From the NCBI RefSeq assembly GCF_000807855.2, contig NZ_JRYR02000001.1, positions 305,982-369,981 of the forward strand: DNA of 64,000 nucleotides, written 5' to 3'. The translations under genes were made by a program, and so were the position numbers. Source of the stretch: Flammeovirga pacifica (GTDB taxonomy: Bacteria; Bacteroidota; Bacteroidia; Cytophagales; Flammeovirgaceae). Within the stretch, counting starts at the first letter, position 1. Each line of letters starts with the position of its first letter. A model generated the notes under the pieces. That model was not told the DNA's origin. It was given only the letters and a program-made list of their open reading frames with translations, and made no database searches. Of this stretch, positions 1-10,700 are shown in pieces.

Positions 1-2166
1 TGGGGATACAACCCTAACTTTTATTTTGCTCCTGATAAATACTATGGACCTAAAAATAAATTTAAAGAATTTGTTGATGAGGCACACGCTCGTGGTATTG
101 CTGTAATAATAGATTTAGTTTTAAACCATTCATTCCACTCTTCACCTATGGTAAGAATGTATAATGATGGAGATTATGGTGAACCAACCTCTGATAACCC
201 TTGGTTTAATGAGAAATCTAACTTCACTAACCCTGGACTACAATGGGGAGCAGACTTTAATCATGAAAGTGAATTTACTCAAGCATTAGTGGATAGTGTT
301 AATGCCCATTGGATGAAATACTATAAAGTTGATGGATATAGATTCGATTTCACAAAAGGTTTTAGTAATGAACTAAAAACAGGTGATGATGAGTGGGGTA
401 GTAAATACGACCAGAAAAGGGTAGATATTCTGCAAAGAATGAATGCTGAAATCATCAAAAGAAATGGTGATGCGTATGTGATTTTTGAGCATTTAGCAGA
501 CCTTTCAGAGGAAAAAGTATTAGCAGAAGACGGAATCTCATTGTGGGGTAATATCAATCATGATTTTAGAGATATTGTAAAAGGCAATAATAAAGACATT
601 AAATGGCAATCTCCAAAAGAAAGAGGAATGCCAACTCATGGAGTGATGTCTTATATGGAATCACACGATGAAGAACGCTTAATATATGATTCTGAAAATC
701 ATGGTTTAGTTTCTCAGACATATAATTTAAAAGAAATTGAAAATGGTATTGGAAGAGCAAAACTTGCTTCAGCTTTCTTTTTCATGGTTCCAGGACCTAA
801 ATTGATATGGCAATTCGGTGAAAGAGGTTACAATGTATCTATTAACCAAAAAGAATATCAAGGGGAAGTTAGTGATAGCCATAGAACCTCTGAAAAACCA
901 TTAATAGAAGACTTTGATACTCAAAATGATGATGTTCGTAATGAACTTTATAAAGTATACGCCGCTTTATTAAAACTAAGAAATGATTATAATCTTGGAG
1001 GCCTAGCAGATGATAAATTTGTGTATGACCTTACGAGTGATATGAAAACTATTTCTTTAAATGGAGCTGCTATTAAAGTAAAAGTAGTAGGTAACTTTAA
1101 TCTAACTGAAAAAGATTATACCTATGACTTTAGCGGAGATGCTGATACGTGGTATAGTTATTTCAATAATGGTGAAGTTGTTCCTGCATCTGGTACTGTC
1201 ACTTTAAACCCGTCTGAATTCCTTGTTCTTACCAATATACAAGTGACTACGCCTGAGGCTGGTTTAGTAAAAGGTTTTGAGAGAATTTTTGAAGTAAATC
1301 CATATGGTTTTACTGAAGATGATGAAGTGAAAGTTTATTTTAATGCTGAAGCAACTGGAAAAACTTTTGAAGGTGATGTTACTCTTGAAGCAGGCTTAGT
1401 GTTAGATGCTTATGGTTCTGGTAATATTTCAAATGAAAAAACAATCGTAATGTCTAAAGAAGGCAATAAATATGTTGCTTCTTTTACACCAAGAGAATTC
1501 TTTGAAATGAGCGATGAAGACTTTCCTTATCAAATGTCTTTAAAAGCTATTGCAGGAGATGTTTCTGAAAGCCCTCAATTTGTTTCTTTTGAGAACAATA
1601 ATAAATCACTTTTTATTGTTGGAGATTTAATGAATGTTGCCTGGAACCCTTCAAACTCTATTGAGATGTCTCCTGATGGAGAGGGTGGTTTCGTAATTGA
1701 AGAAGTTACTGTTGTTAATGGGCAGGTATTTAAGTTGATTGACCAACAAGATTGGAATGGCGGTCAATGGGGATACGCCAGTGAAGGTAAGCTTAAAGAA
1801 GCTAAGGGTGAAGGTGGAGATATTCCATTTACGCGAAATGGTACTTGTACTATTAGAGCAAATATTAAGAATCTTACTTATGTGATTGATTATGATGTTA
1901 CCAGCATTACAGATAAAATTTCTAATAGTGAAGTAGTTGCATCACCAAATCCTACTTCTTCTATTATTAACTTATCTAGTGTTCGCTTAAAAGGAAGCAT
2001 AGAATGGATTGTTAGAGATCAAGCTGGAAGAGTAATTCAGTTAGGTACTCAACACCAAGTGAATGGACAATTTTCAACTGATTTATCAAAATTCTCTTCA
2101 GGTATTTATTTCATTGAACTATTTACATCAGAAGGAAGAATTGTGAAGAAAGTGATTAGAAGATAG
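1..2166 (+). CDS. Secreted GH13 alpha-amylase with T9SS sorting domain, 5' end outside window
   Basis: The reading frame is already open at base 1, so the gene starts before the window. It hydrolyses alpha-1,4-glucans such as starch. All four GH13 conserved regions are visible: region I DLVLNH at 112-129, region II GYRFDF with the nucleophile Asp codon at 346-348, region III FEHLAD with the acid/base Glu codon at 487-489, and region IV SHDEE with Asp at 667-669. After the (beta/alpha)8 barrel come beta-rich segments; the one at about 1600-1900 (SLFIVGD..WNP) resembles SusE/SusF-type starch-binding modules. The last 80 residues (ASPNPTSS ... GRVIQLG ... GIYFIELF ... KKVIRR) are a T9SS type A sorting domain, so the enzyme is secreted or displayed at the cell surface. 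The neighbouring GH13 gene suggests a starch or maltodextrin locus. Confidence 0.93.
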   Translation, partial: WGYNPNFYFAPDKYYGPKNKFKEFVDEAHARGIAVIIDLVLNHSFHSSPMVRMYNDGDYGEPTSDNPWFNEKSNFTNPGLQWGADFNHESEFTQALVDSVNAHWMKYYKVDGYRFDFTKGFSNELKTGDDEWGSKYDQKRVDILQRMNAEIIKRNGDAYVIFEHLADLSEEKVLAEDGISLWGNINHDFRDIVKGNNKDIKWQSPKERGMPTHGVMSYMESHDEERLIYDSENHGLVSQTYNLKEIENGIGRAKLASAFFFMVPGPKLIWQFGERGYNVSINQKEYQGEVSDSHRTSEKPLIEDFDTQNDDVRNELYKVYAALLKLRNDYNLGGLADDKFVYDLTSDMKTISLNGAAIKVKVVGNFNLTEKDYTYDFSGDADTWYSYFNNGEVVPASGTVTLNPSEFLVLTNIQVTTPEAGLVKGFERIFEVNPYGFTEDDEVKVYFNAEATGKTFEGDVTLEAGLVLDAYGSGNISNEKTIVMSKEGNKYVASFTPREFFEMSDEDFPYQMSLKAIAGDVSESPQFVSFENNNKSLFIVGDLMNVAWNPSNSIEMSPDGEGGFVIEEVTVVNGQVFKLIDQQDWNGGQWGYASEGKLKEAKGEGGDIPFTRNGTCTIRANIKNLTYVIDYDVTSITDKISNSEVVASPNPTSSIINLSSVRLKGSIEWIVRDQAGRVIQLGTQHQVNGQFSTDLSKFSSGIYFIELFTSEGRIVKKVIRR

Positions 2167-2190
2167 TCTGTTTCTAAAAAATAAATTGAA

Positions 2191-2220
2191 GCCTACAGCA
2201 TTTGTTGTAGGCTTTTTTTA
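2191..2220 (+). terminator. Rho-independent terminator after the amylase
   Basis: A 7-bp perfect stem (GCCTACA 2191-2197 with TGTAGGC 2206-2212) with an 8-nt loop is followed by seven Ts. It lies 25 bp past the amylase stop codon, so the next GH13 gene is probably transcribed separately or by read-through. Confidence 0.85.
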
Positions 2221-2247
2221 TTTTACAGATATATCAACTATTCTGAA

Positions 2248-4056
2248 ATGATAAAAAAAGTAGAACCCCCATTTTGGTGGAATGCGTTTGCAAGGAAAGA
2301 ATTACAAATTTTACTATATGGTACTAATATTAGTCGATATACTGTAAATATAGAGGATAATAATGTTGGTGTCGTTTTGAAAAACTGCATCAAAACGAAT
2401 AACCCTAATTATCTTTTTTTAGAAATTCTATTGCCTAAGAATTGCCCTTCAGGTTCATTTTTTATTCATTTAAATGATGGAGCAAAATATGTTGAATATG
2501 AATATCATATTTATCAGAGTAAATTAAACCCCAAGTATCAAATAAAAGAAACAACAATTACCCAACAAGATGCTATTTATTTGATAATGCCTGATAGGTT
2601 TGCTAAAGGAGGTGATTTTACGTCAAAGAAACTATTTGAAAAAGAAAACAAGAAAGTGCCACATGCACGTCATGGAGGTGATCTTCAAGGTATCCTTAAT
2701 AAGGTAGATTATATTAATAATTTAGGGTGTACAACGCTTTGGCTTACTCCAATAGAAGAAAATAATGCACAATCTTTTTCCTACCATGGATATGGTATTA
2801 CTGATTTTTATTCTGTAGATGAACGTTTAGGAGATAACCACTTATATAAAAAGTTATCAGATAAAATACATAAAAAGGGAATGAAATTGATAAAAGATGT
2901 CGTTCTAAATCATATTGGAATTGAACATAATTGGCTCAAAGATCTTCCCGATACTTCTTGGTTAAATAATCAAACTTATATAGAAGGAGATAAAATGTCT
3001 TATCATGGAACGAACTACCATGTCAATACTGCTTTTGACCCTTATGTATCTGATGAAGATCTTAGAGCGACCCAAGAAGGATGGTTTACAGATCAAATGC
3101 CCGATTTAAATCAAGATCATCCATTATTGGCAACCTATTTAATTCAAAATACTTTATGGTGGATAGAATATGCTCAATTAGATGGTCTTAGAATTGATAC
3201 TTTCGGTTATGTATTTCCTTCTTTTAATAATGACTGGGTAAAGGCTATAAAATTAGAATTTCCGGCACTATATATTGTTGCTGAGATTTTGGTAGGGGAG
3301 ACTCCTTTTGCTGCTAAGTATGGGCATTATAACACTTACAATGTATCAGCAGTTACAGATCTACCGTTAGCATTTACAGCAGTGAAATCATTTCGTTCAT
3401 CAGATCGATCGAATTTTTGGGAAAGTGAAATGCATCAATTGTATAATCAGTTATCTCAGGACTTTTTACATACGAATCCATACCTTTTGATGACTTGTTT
3501 GGATAATCATGATATAACCAGAGTTTTTTCAAAAATAAAATCCATAAAAAGATTAAAGTTGGCACTTGGGTTTCTTTTGACCACAAGAGGGATACCCCAA
3601 CTTTATTATGGAACGGAGTTTTTATATGAAGGACTTGAGAATGATCATAGTTCTCTCAGGGAAGATGTAATGGGAGGTTGGAAAAAAGATAAGAAGAACT
3701 TATTTGAGAAAAAGGGGAGGACAAAAAAACAGAATAAAATATGGGATTATTTATCAAGGTTATTACAATGGAGGAAATCTTCAGATGCAATTGCCAAGGG
3801 GAAATTAGTACATTTTATACCTATTGATGAGGTCTATGTATATTTTAGAATAAGTGATTTGCAGACCATCGCTATTATCATCAATAATAATGATGATACA
3901 ACACAGTTAATCAATTTTGAAAAATATAAGAGTGTTGTTGAAAATTTCCATGTGGGAATAAATATTCTGTCAGATAAGAAGGTTGATTTATCTATACCTT
4001 ATACCATAAATCCACTAAAAATTCACATTTTAGAATTAAAAAAAAGAGGTAAATAG
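2248..4056 (+). CDS. GH13 cyclomaltodextrinase / neopullulanase-type amylase (SusA-like)
   Basis: 602 residues. The N-terminus (PPFWWNAFARKELQILLYG) matches the N-terminal beta domain of cyclomaltodextrinase/neopullulanase enzymes, which cleave cyclodextrins, pullulan and maltodextrins. Catalytic regions are intact: region I DVVLNH, nucleophile Asp in DGLRIDTFG (codon 3196-3198), acid/base Glu in VAEILVGE (3283-3285) and transition-state Asp in CLDNHDITR (3511-3513). The C-terminal 80 residues form the usual small beta domain. No signal peptide is visible and no in-frame ATG lies upstream, so a cytoplasmic location is inferred, unlike Bacteroides SusA. With the preceding secreted amylase it would complete extracellular followed by intracellular maltodextrin breakdown. 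Confidence 0.9.
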   Translation: MIKKVEPPFWWNAFARKELQILLYGTNISRYTVNIEDNNVGVVLKNCIKTNNPNYLFLEILLPKNCPSGSFFIHLNDGAKYVEYEYHIYQSKLNPKYQIKETTITQQDAIYLIMPDRFAKGGDFTSKKLFEKENKKVPHARHGGDLQGILNKVDYINNLGCTTLWLTPIEENNAQSFSYHGYGITDFYSVDERLGDNHLYKKLSDKIHKKGMKLIKDVVLNHIGIEHNWLKDLPDTSWLNNQTYIEGDKMSYHGTNYHVNTAFDPYVSDEDLRATQEGWFTDQMPDLNQDHPLLATYLIQNTLWWIEYAQLDGLRIDTFGYVFPSFNNDWVKAIKLEFPALYIVAEILVGETPFAAKYGHYNTYNVSAVTDLPLAFTAVKSFRSSDRSNFWESEMHQLYNQLSQDFLHTNPYLLMTCLDNHDITRVFSKIKSIKRLKLALGFLLTTRGIPQLYYGTEFLYEGLENDHSSLREDVMGGWKKDKKNLFEKKGRTKKQNKIWDYLSRLLQWRKSSDAIAKGKLVHFIPIDEVYVYFRISDLQTIAIIINNNDDTTQLINFEKYKSVVENFHVGINILSDKKVDLSIPYTINPLKIHILELKKRGK

Positions 4057-4072
4057 TGTTATTTACCTCTTT
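4043..4072. terminator. Bidirectional terminator between convergent genes
   Basis: A perfect 12-bp inverted repeat (4043-4054 with 4061-4072) has a 6-nt loop, with an A-run on the left and Ts on the right, so it can end transcription from both sides. The stop codon of the upstream GH13 gene lies inside the hairpin. Confidence 0.85.
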
Positions 4073-4092
4073 CCAATATGTTTTATTGATGA

Positions 4093-5064
4093 TTAATATC
4101 TAGTAGAACTCATCAAATAATTTTTCACGTAATCTTCTACACCTTCCTCTAAAGAAGTAAAAGGTTTATCATAACCGATACTTCTCATTTTTTGCATTGT
4201 AGCTTCAGTGAAGTATTGGTATTTATCTCTAATATCTTCTGGAGTTGGAATATATGAAATATCCTCATCTTTACCCATCGCCTTAAATGTCGCTTTTGTT
4301 AAATCAAGAAATGTTCTTGCCTCTCCAGTGCCAACATTGTAAATACCTGAATCTTTAGATTGACGGTGATGCATTAAGAACATCATCATTTCTACCACAT
4401 CTTTTACGTATACGAAATCACGTTGTTGTTCTCCGTCTTTATAATCAGGGTTATGCGATTGGAATAACTTCATCGCATCAGTTTTGCTAATTTGATTGAA
4501 AGCATGAAATATAACCGATGCCATTCTTTCTTTATGGTATTCATTAGGACCATAAACATTAAAGAATTTTAATCCAGCCCAAAACATTGGCTTTTTATCT
4601 TGAGATAAGGCCCATTTGTCAAACTCATTTTTTGATTCGCCATATGGATTTAAAGGCTTAAGATTAGGTATGATAGTTTCAGAATCTTCATAACCAAGTT
4701 CACCTAAACCATATGTTGCTGCAGAAGAGGCATAAACTAAAGGAATAGCATATTGAATTGTTGCATTCCACATTTTCTTCGTATACTCAGTATTTAAATG
4801 AGCTAAGATTTCTCTATTAAATTCTGCAGTACTTGTTCTTGCACCTAGATGGAAAATGAATTCTACTTCTAAATGATTTTTATCTAACCAATCAAAAAAT
4901 TCCTCCCTTTCTACTTTCTCAAGAATGGTTTTCCCTTCTAAATTTTTGTTTTTTTCAGGAAAAGAGAAGTCATCAACAGCTATAATTTGATTAAAATTAT
5001 CCTCATTTAATCTAGAAATCATGCAACTTCCTATAAAACCAGCTGCACCTGTAACTACGATCAT
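4093..5064 (-). CDS. rfaD: ADP-L-glycero-D-manno-heptose 6-epimerase
   Basis: 323 residues, normal for RfaD/HldD. This NADP-dependent short-chain epimerase converts ADP-D-glycero- to ADP-L-glycero-D-manno-heptose for the LPS inner core. Seen: a Rossmann motif TGAAGFIG at residues 5-12, the serine-containing YASSAATYG, the catalytic YGESK (Tyr-x3-Lys) and the RfaD-typical FNVYGPNEYHKERMAS stretch. The start ATG sits immediately before IVVTG, leaving no choice of start. No other LPS gene is adjacent. A -7-like element is found about 58 bp upstream. Confidence 0.95.
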   Translation of the reverse strand: MIVVTGAAGFIGSCMISRLNEDNFNQIIAVDDFSFPEKNKNLEGKTILEKVEREEFFDWLDKNHLEVEFIFHLGARTSTAEFNREILAHLNTEYTKKMWNATIQYAIPLVYASSAATYGLGELGYEDSETIIPNLKPLNPYGESKNEFDKWALSQDKKPMFWAGLKFFNVYGPNEYHKERMASVIFHAFNQISKTDAMKLFQSHNPDYKDGEQQRDFVYVKDVVEMMMFLMHHRQSKDSGIYNVGTGEARTFLDLTKATFKAMGKDEDISYIPTPEDIRDKYQYFTEATMQKMRSIGYDKPFTSLEEGVEDYVKNYLMSSTRY

Positions 5065-5098
5065 AATTTCTTTCTTTTGATATTTGATTGGTAAAATT

Positions 5099-5129
5099 GC
5101 TAATTCTAATAATTAGCAGTGCGAAGATA
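5099..5129 (-). promoter_or_regulatory. Putative rfaD promoter with a small inverted repeat
   Basis: On the minus strand TATCTTCG (5122-5129) is one base off the Bacteroidota -7 consensus TAnnTTTG and is followed by GCAC. A 7-bp inverted repeat GCTAATT/AATTAGC (5099-5105 and 5111-5117) lies at or just after the expected transcription start and could be an operator or leader hairpin. No well-spaced -33 TTTG is visible, so confidence is low. Confidence 0.35.
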
Positions 5130-5246
5130 CAATAAAATGATCAAGAATTTTGCCTTGAATCTATTTGGCTATGAAATGTTATATAGATTTTTTCATCAAC
5201 TTTAGTCAAATAGAGTTTCGAAACTTAAATCTACGAATGCTGTTAT

Positions 5247-7226
5247 TTAATTGGTCTTGATGATTTTGAATTCAGTCCTTCTGTTTAGGGCTTTACCTTT
5301 CTCAGAGGTGTTATCAGCCACAGGTAGAGAAGAACCATAACCTTTTGATTGTAGTCTATATTCAGGAATTCCGCTTTGATTTAAATAGCGTAATATGGCA
5401 TTAGCTCTCGTATTCGATAAATTGATATTGTAATCTTCATCCCCTACATTATCAGTATGCCCCTCAATAAGAATATTTACTTTGTCATTAATTAAAAGAA
5501 AATTAAGTAAGGCATTTAATTCTGACATGGAATTATCTTTTATTACACTTGAATTGTGGTCGAAAAAGACATTTTGAAGTGTTACTTTTTGGTCTACTGC
5601 TATAGGGTTAAGTTTAATAACAATAGAAGAGGTGTCATTTTTAATAGTGAAATTTCTAGAGTAAAACTCATAACCCTTTTTCAAAATATTGCCACCAAGT
5701 TCAACATTAGAAGGCAAATCAACTAAGACAATATCTCCATTCTGATCAGAGATTGTATTTCTTAATAAAATATTTTCTTCATTATTGTATAGTTGCAATC
5801 GTGTTCCTGGTATGGGTAATTTCGTTTCTGTATCTATGATGGTTAAAGCTACTTTTTTTACGTTAGTAGCAATAATTTCATCTAATACAGGGTCTTCTAA
5901 TTGAGCAGTAATTAATTCTTTACTTATTTTATAGAGGTCATAATTTCCTACACCTCCAGGTCGATTAGATGCCACAAACAGTACATCACCATTAGTGTTA
6001 GAAGAATAAGAAATCTCATCGAATGGAGAGTTGACTACTGTTCCTAAATTTACCTTTTCAGACCATTTACTTCCATTTTTTATACTATAAAAAATATCAT
6101 ATCCTCCCATACTTGCTTTAGAATTTGAAGCATAAAATAATGTATCACCATTAGTAGAAAAATAGGGGTTTAAATGATTGGATTGATCATTAGGGAATAT
6201 AGGTGATGCTTTCGTCCATTTTTTACCGCTTCTCTTTGCAACATAGATAGTGCTAAAGTCCTCTTTTTTTCGTTTGCCTGAAAAATAAAATTCCTTTCCA
6301 TCTGGAGTAAAAGTACCACTACCTTGTTGATAGAAAAAACTATTAATTTGATTAGGTAATTTTGTTTTCCCTTTTGGTATTTTTTGATGATTGATCTCTT
6401 CAAATCGACTATAAGAAACCACTCCTTGTAATGCTCCCTGATACATCACCATAGTTTTTCCAGATTTGGATATACTTGTCACACTACTATTTCCTTCAGG
6501 GTTAATAATATGATCTCTAATGATCTCAACATGATTTGAATCAATATTGAAATTATAAATGTTGGTATAGTAATCTCCATTAATATCAGGAGAGACACTG
6601 TTTTCAGATTTTCTATCAGAACTGAAAAAAATCTGAGGTGAATTAGGATGTAAGTGTGCTTGGAAATCATTCGCTGCAGAATTGATTTCTTTTATGTTTT
6701 CAATGTGAAACTGATTGATAGTTGCTTTTTTTCCTGCATTCACCTGAGAGATTAAATCAGTGACTTTTGTTTTAGATGGTGAAGTCACACCATCATACAA
6801 TTGATTATATTTTGTATATAATTCTAATGCTTTATCCCATTTTGATTGAAGGTGAGCAACCTTTCCAGCGAGGAAGAGAGTTTTTAAATTGTCTTTATCA
6901 ATAGCCAAAGAATTACACAAACGAATATCGGCACTGTCTAATTCATCTTGTAAGTAAAAGGTAAGCCCAATTTTATACTGTAATAAAGCATTTTGATGAT
7001 TAAACTTATCAACCTTATAATAATAGAGTAAAGCACTATCAAATTGATGGTAATTTTCTCTGAAATTATCTGCAATATTGAGATGTCTTAAAGCGACTTT
7101 TAATTCGTGTTTTTGATTGGGGAAATTCACTTTATCAAAAGCTTTATCACCTTGACTAAAAACGTTTTGTGATAATAAGCAAAGTATAAATGTGAGACAC
7201 TGAATAATAGAAATGAATGGTTTCAT
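5247..7226 (-). CDS. PorE-like TPR / beta-propeller / CRD / OmpA-domain protein
   Basis: 659 residues. A type I signal peptide (residues 1-25, ending VFSQG) exports it. The domain order is TPR repeats (about 40-165), a WD40/PD40-type propeller (about 185-430, with repeated FYFSGKR, LFYASNS and VLFVASNRPGG blades), a carboxypeptidase-regulatory-like beta domain (about 455-545) and an OmpA C-terminal peptidoglycan-binding domain (about 550-659, EGHTDNVGDEDYN ... LSNTRA). This is the architecture known for PorE of the type IX secretion system, but many paralogues share it, so a T9SS role is inferred rather than shown. PorE is normally a lipoprotein; no lipobox is seen here. No PorP/SprF-type partner gene is adjacent. 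Confidence 0.8.
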   Translation of the reverse strand: MKPFISIIQCLTFILCLLSQNVFSQGDKAFDKVNFPNQKHELKVALRHLNIADNFRENYHQFDSALLYYYKVDKFNHQNALLQYKIGLTFYLQDELDSADIRLCNSLAIDKDNLKTLFLAGKVAHLQSKWDKALELYTKYNQLYDGVTSPSKTKVTDLISQVNAGKKATINQFHIENIKEINSAANDFQAHLHPNSPQIFFSSDRKSENSVSPDINGDYYTNIYNFNIDSNHVEIIRDHIINPEGNSSVTSISKSGKTMVMYQGALQGVVSYSRFEEINHQKIPKGKTKLPNQINSFFYQQGSGTFTPDGKEFYFSGKRKKEDFSTIYVAKRSGKKWTKASPIFPNDQSNHLNPYFSTNGDTLFYASNSKASMGGYDIFYSIKNGSKWSEKVNLGTVVNSPFDEISYSSNTNGDVLFVASNRPGGVGNYDLYKISKELITAQLEDPVLDEIIATNVKKVALTIIDTETKLPIPGTRLQLYNNEENILLRNTISDQNGDIVLVDLPSNVELGGNILKKGYEFYSRNFTIKNDTSSIVIKLNPIAVDQKVTLQNVFFDHNSSVIKDNSMSELNALLNFLLINDKVNILIEGHTDNVGDEDYNINLSNTRANAILRYLNQSGIPEYRLQSKGYGSSLPVADNTSEKGKALNRRTEFKIIKTN

Positions 7227-7483
7227 TTTTAATGTACAAATGGAATAATATTAATTTACTCTAAGGTGAATAATCAAGATACCAATAAATTCTTTTAACC
7301 CCTTATATGCACCGTGATTTTATTTATAACTCTATCAATTATAAGAAATATGAATTTAAGAAAAACTGTTAATTGTATTATTTGATGAAAACTATTTCAA
7401 TAATCAAATAAGATGTTAAAAAATGAAATATTTTGTGTCTAAGTCTCGTACATAAATGTATTGAATACAAACAATAACAATTT

Positions 7484-7633
7484 ATGAAGACATTAATAAA
7501 AATATTTGCCTTATTATTCCTAATTGGATTATTTCTTATGATGAATAGAGTAAATCATACAGAAGAGGTAAATATTACTATTGATAAAACTTCACAAAGT
7601 ATGAAGCCACAAGCAGCTTCTTTTGCTAGATAA
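7484..7633 (+). CDS. Orphan 49-residue membrane-anchored or secreted peptide
   Basis: A short frame from ATG 7484 to TAA 7631-7633 encodes 49 residues: a Lys-containing N-terminus, one hydrophobic helix (about residues 4-20) and a polar tail ending QAASFAR. It is too short for usual gene-calling cut-offs, but a strong terminator follows 28 bp later, which argues for a discrete transcript. I do not recognise the family. The helix could be a signal anchor or an uncleaved signal peptide. It is divergent from the PorE-like gene and convergent with the giant LRR gene. An untranslated small RNA is the main alternative. Confidence 0.5.
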   Translation: MKTLIKIFALLFLIGLFLMMNRVNHTEEVNITIDKTSQSMKPQAASFAR

Positions 7634-7660
7634 GAATAAAAAATATTTTATATAAAAGAA

Positions 7661-7690
7661 AACCTCCAAGCGAATACTTGGAGGTTTTTT
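7661..7690. terminator. Bidirectional terminator between the small peptide gene and the giant LRR gene
   Basis: An 8-bp GC-containing stem CCTCCAAG (7663-7670) with CTTGGAGG (7677-7684) has a 6-nt loop, a T-run to the right and an A-rich stretch to the left. It can end the plus-strand small transcript and the minus-strand giant gene. Confidence 0.85.
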
Positions 7691-7754
7691 ATTTTACATT
7701 AAAGTCTCAATCCCTTACACCAATTTTTTGTTTTGATATAAGCGGAATGGAATA

Positions 7755-10700
7755 TTAATTTGAGATCATAATCTTTTGATGATACAATTGACCATCAGTT
7801 GTTTTAATATTAATGATGTATAAACCATTACTTAAATCAGATGTATTGATTCTCGTTTTATTCTGTTCTAAATTATATTGTAAAGAATGAAGTTGACCTG
7901 AAATATCATAAGCCCTTAATTCTTCAATAGGTTGAGATAAATTATCAATGAAAATATATTCATTAGCAGGTTGAGGATAAAGGTTCAGTTGAACTAAATC
8001 GTTCTCAACGCTAGTAACATCATCTTCTCCAACCGTATAATCAAACGATAAAGTAGAACAGCCATTTTCAGAAATTGCTTCTACAGAATAATTACCAAAT
8101 GTAGAATAGAAAATTGAACTAAAGCCACTACTAATCAGTTCACCATCTAAATACCATGCATAGGTGTAAGAATCATATACATTAGAAACAAATAATGAAT
8201 CACCATTTGCAATAATTTCAGGTGTTGAAATTACATCAGATTTTGTGACATGTATCGTATCTGACAATGCAATACAACCATTAGCATTTCTCACTCTTAC
8301 AGAATAAGCTCCAACTTCATGTATAGTTAAAGAAGCTGAGTTTTGCAGTTGCATTGGAATTTCTCCATTGTACCAAGCATACGTAACGTCTTCTTCGTTT
8401 ACAGTAGTTTTGATCGTAGCTAATACTTCTTCATTGAAACAAAAATCAGTAGCTGTTGTTGGCTCTACATCAACCGTTAGATTGTCTGAGCAATCGAAAC
8501 CTACGCCAATTTCTGCAATTTTAATATTAAGATCAGACCAATAAGTATGTGAGATAAAACATGAGTAAATACCCACATCAAAAGCTGACATATTTTCTAG
8601 AGTGATACTGTTGTTTTTAAACGTTCCTTGAATGATACCATCTTTATACCATGTAAATACGTATTCTGGTTTTATTTCGATAGGAATACGTACAGAATAA
8701 GCACCTCCTTCTATAAGAGCTACATTTTCATAATAAATAGGGTAGTTCTGTGGTATGTATTTAGTAATTGTAGACTTGTCATACCCTTCGAAATCATCAA
8801 AGAATAAGTAGTTGTCTGCAATATCTAATTGTACATTGGTAGGTATCCCTTCAATAGTCTCTAAAAGGTTACTGTATAGTATAAGTTCTTCTAAAGATGA
8901 TGGTAAAGCACTCGTCCACTCTGAAATCTTATTTCTAGAGAAATCAATTTTAGTCAAATTATTGAAAGATGAGAAATCAATATTAAGATCTTCTAGCTGA
9001 TTACCTGCAAATGAAATGAAATTTAGGTTCACTAAACTAGACAAGCCGAAGTCTAAGTTACTAATGTCATTATCGTTGGCAATCAAATATAAAAGTTGAG
9101 AAAGATTTCCAAGATCAGGTAGGGTGTTGAAATTATTCTCGCTTAACCACAGTGTTCTTAGGTTAATTAAGTTACCTAGATTCGTAATATCTTCATCATC
9201 TAAATCATTATTTGATAAGTCAAGATAATTAAGATTAGGAAGGCTCCATAATTCACTTGGAAGACTAGAAATGTTACTTCCGTATAATTTTAATGATTCT
9301 AATTCATCAAAATGATTAATTAAGCTAGATAGTGTAGAAACACCTTCTAAATCATTCAAGTCTAATCCAATAATACTACCTGTTTCTGGATCAAAACTAA
9401 AATTAGGCCATTCAATAATTCTCTGTGTGTCATCAAAGTCTACATTCATTTCTGTAAATAATTGATGTAGAGCGATTGAATCCTGCTCTGAGATCAACGA
9501 TTTGTAGATCAAATTAATAGTAGCAACTTGATATTCTAAACCAGCCCATTTAGGATCTGTTTCATTGACCATTAGAGTGTATTTACCTTCTTTATTTAAA
9601 TTAAAGTTTTCAACACTTAGCTCAAAATCTCTAGCGTAAAACTCACCATTATAGTACCAATTGTAATCTAACTGACCATTATATTCTATATTGATCTGAT
9701 CATAAGTGTAATTAGAATATTGAGTAACTTCTACTATTTCTACAGTTTCATTATAATTCTGAGGGATAAAATCAACGATATTAAGTAAAGTACCAAGGCT
9801 TTCTAAGTCATCATAGAATAAGATGTTATCCTTAAGATCAATAGAAATTAAATTAGTTAAATCAGATAAACCTGAAGGAGTTTCTGTCAAACCTAAACTA
9901 GATAGATCTAAATGTACTACATGTCCTGAAGAATCAATATCGGTATCATTTGATAGCCAGTTTCTGAATCCATCTGCAACTACATATTCAATATTATTAT
10001 TATCTAGAATAGCTTGTAATTTAGTAATATCATTATCTCCTAGAAGGTGATTTACTGTTCCTTCATAAACTAAGAATTCAAACCCAGGATATACAGATGA
10101 TGAATGGTAAAGCTTATAAATACCATCATGGTGTAATCTCATGTCAGCAATAGTAAATGTGTTACTATTAGACATTAAATCGTTATCATCTTTTTCCCAT
10201 CTATAACTCAATACTTCATAAGATGTATTTGGCGAAAGTGTGATGCTTTTACCATGCTTTACATTAATAGTCTTTTTCTCAGTATCAAATTTTTGAGTTG
10301 TATTTGTAATCGAAGTTCCTTCTAAACTAGATAGATCGTCAAAATCATCAAAGTATAATTTGTTGTTATCAATATTTAGTTTTGATAATGAAATTTCATA
10401 CATGAAGCTTGGAATATCTTCAATATTATTATTTGCCAATGATAGATCTTCTAAGTAGATCAGGTCTTGTACTTCAGAAGGAATTGAAGTTAATTCTAAA
10501 TCATCTAAGTTTAAACTAACCACATATCCAAAGTCGTTAAAAAGAATATCATCTTTCCATTCTCTCATTGGTTTAGTATCATCGTAAACTACTCCAGCAT
10601 TATCAAGAATAAGTTTTAAAATTTCCTTATCTGCATCACCAGGAGTTATATCTAAATTAAATTCGATATCTACAGTAAAACGGAAATCCGATTCTGCTTC

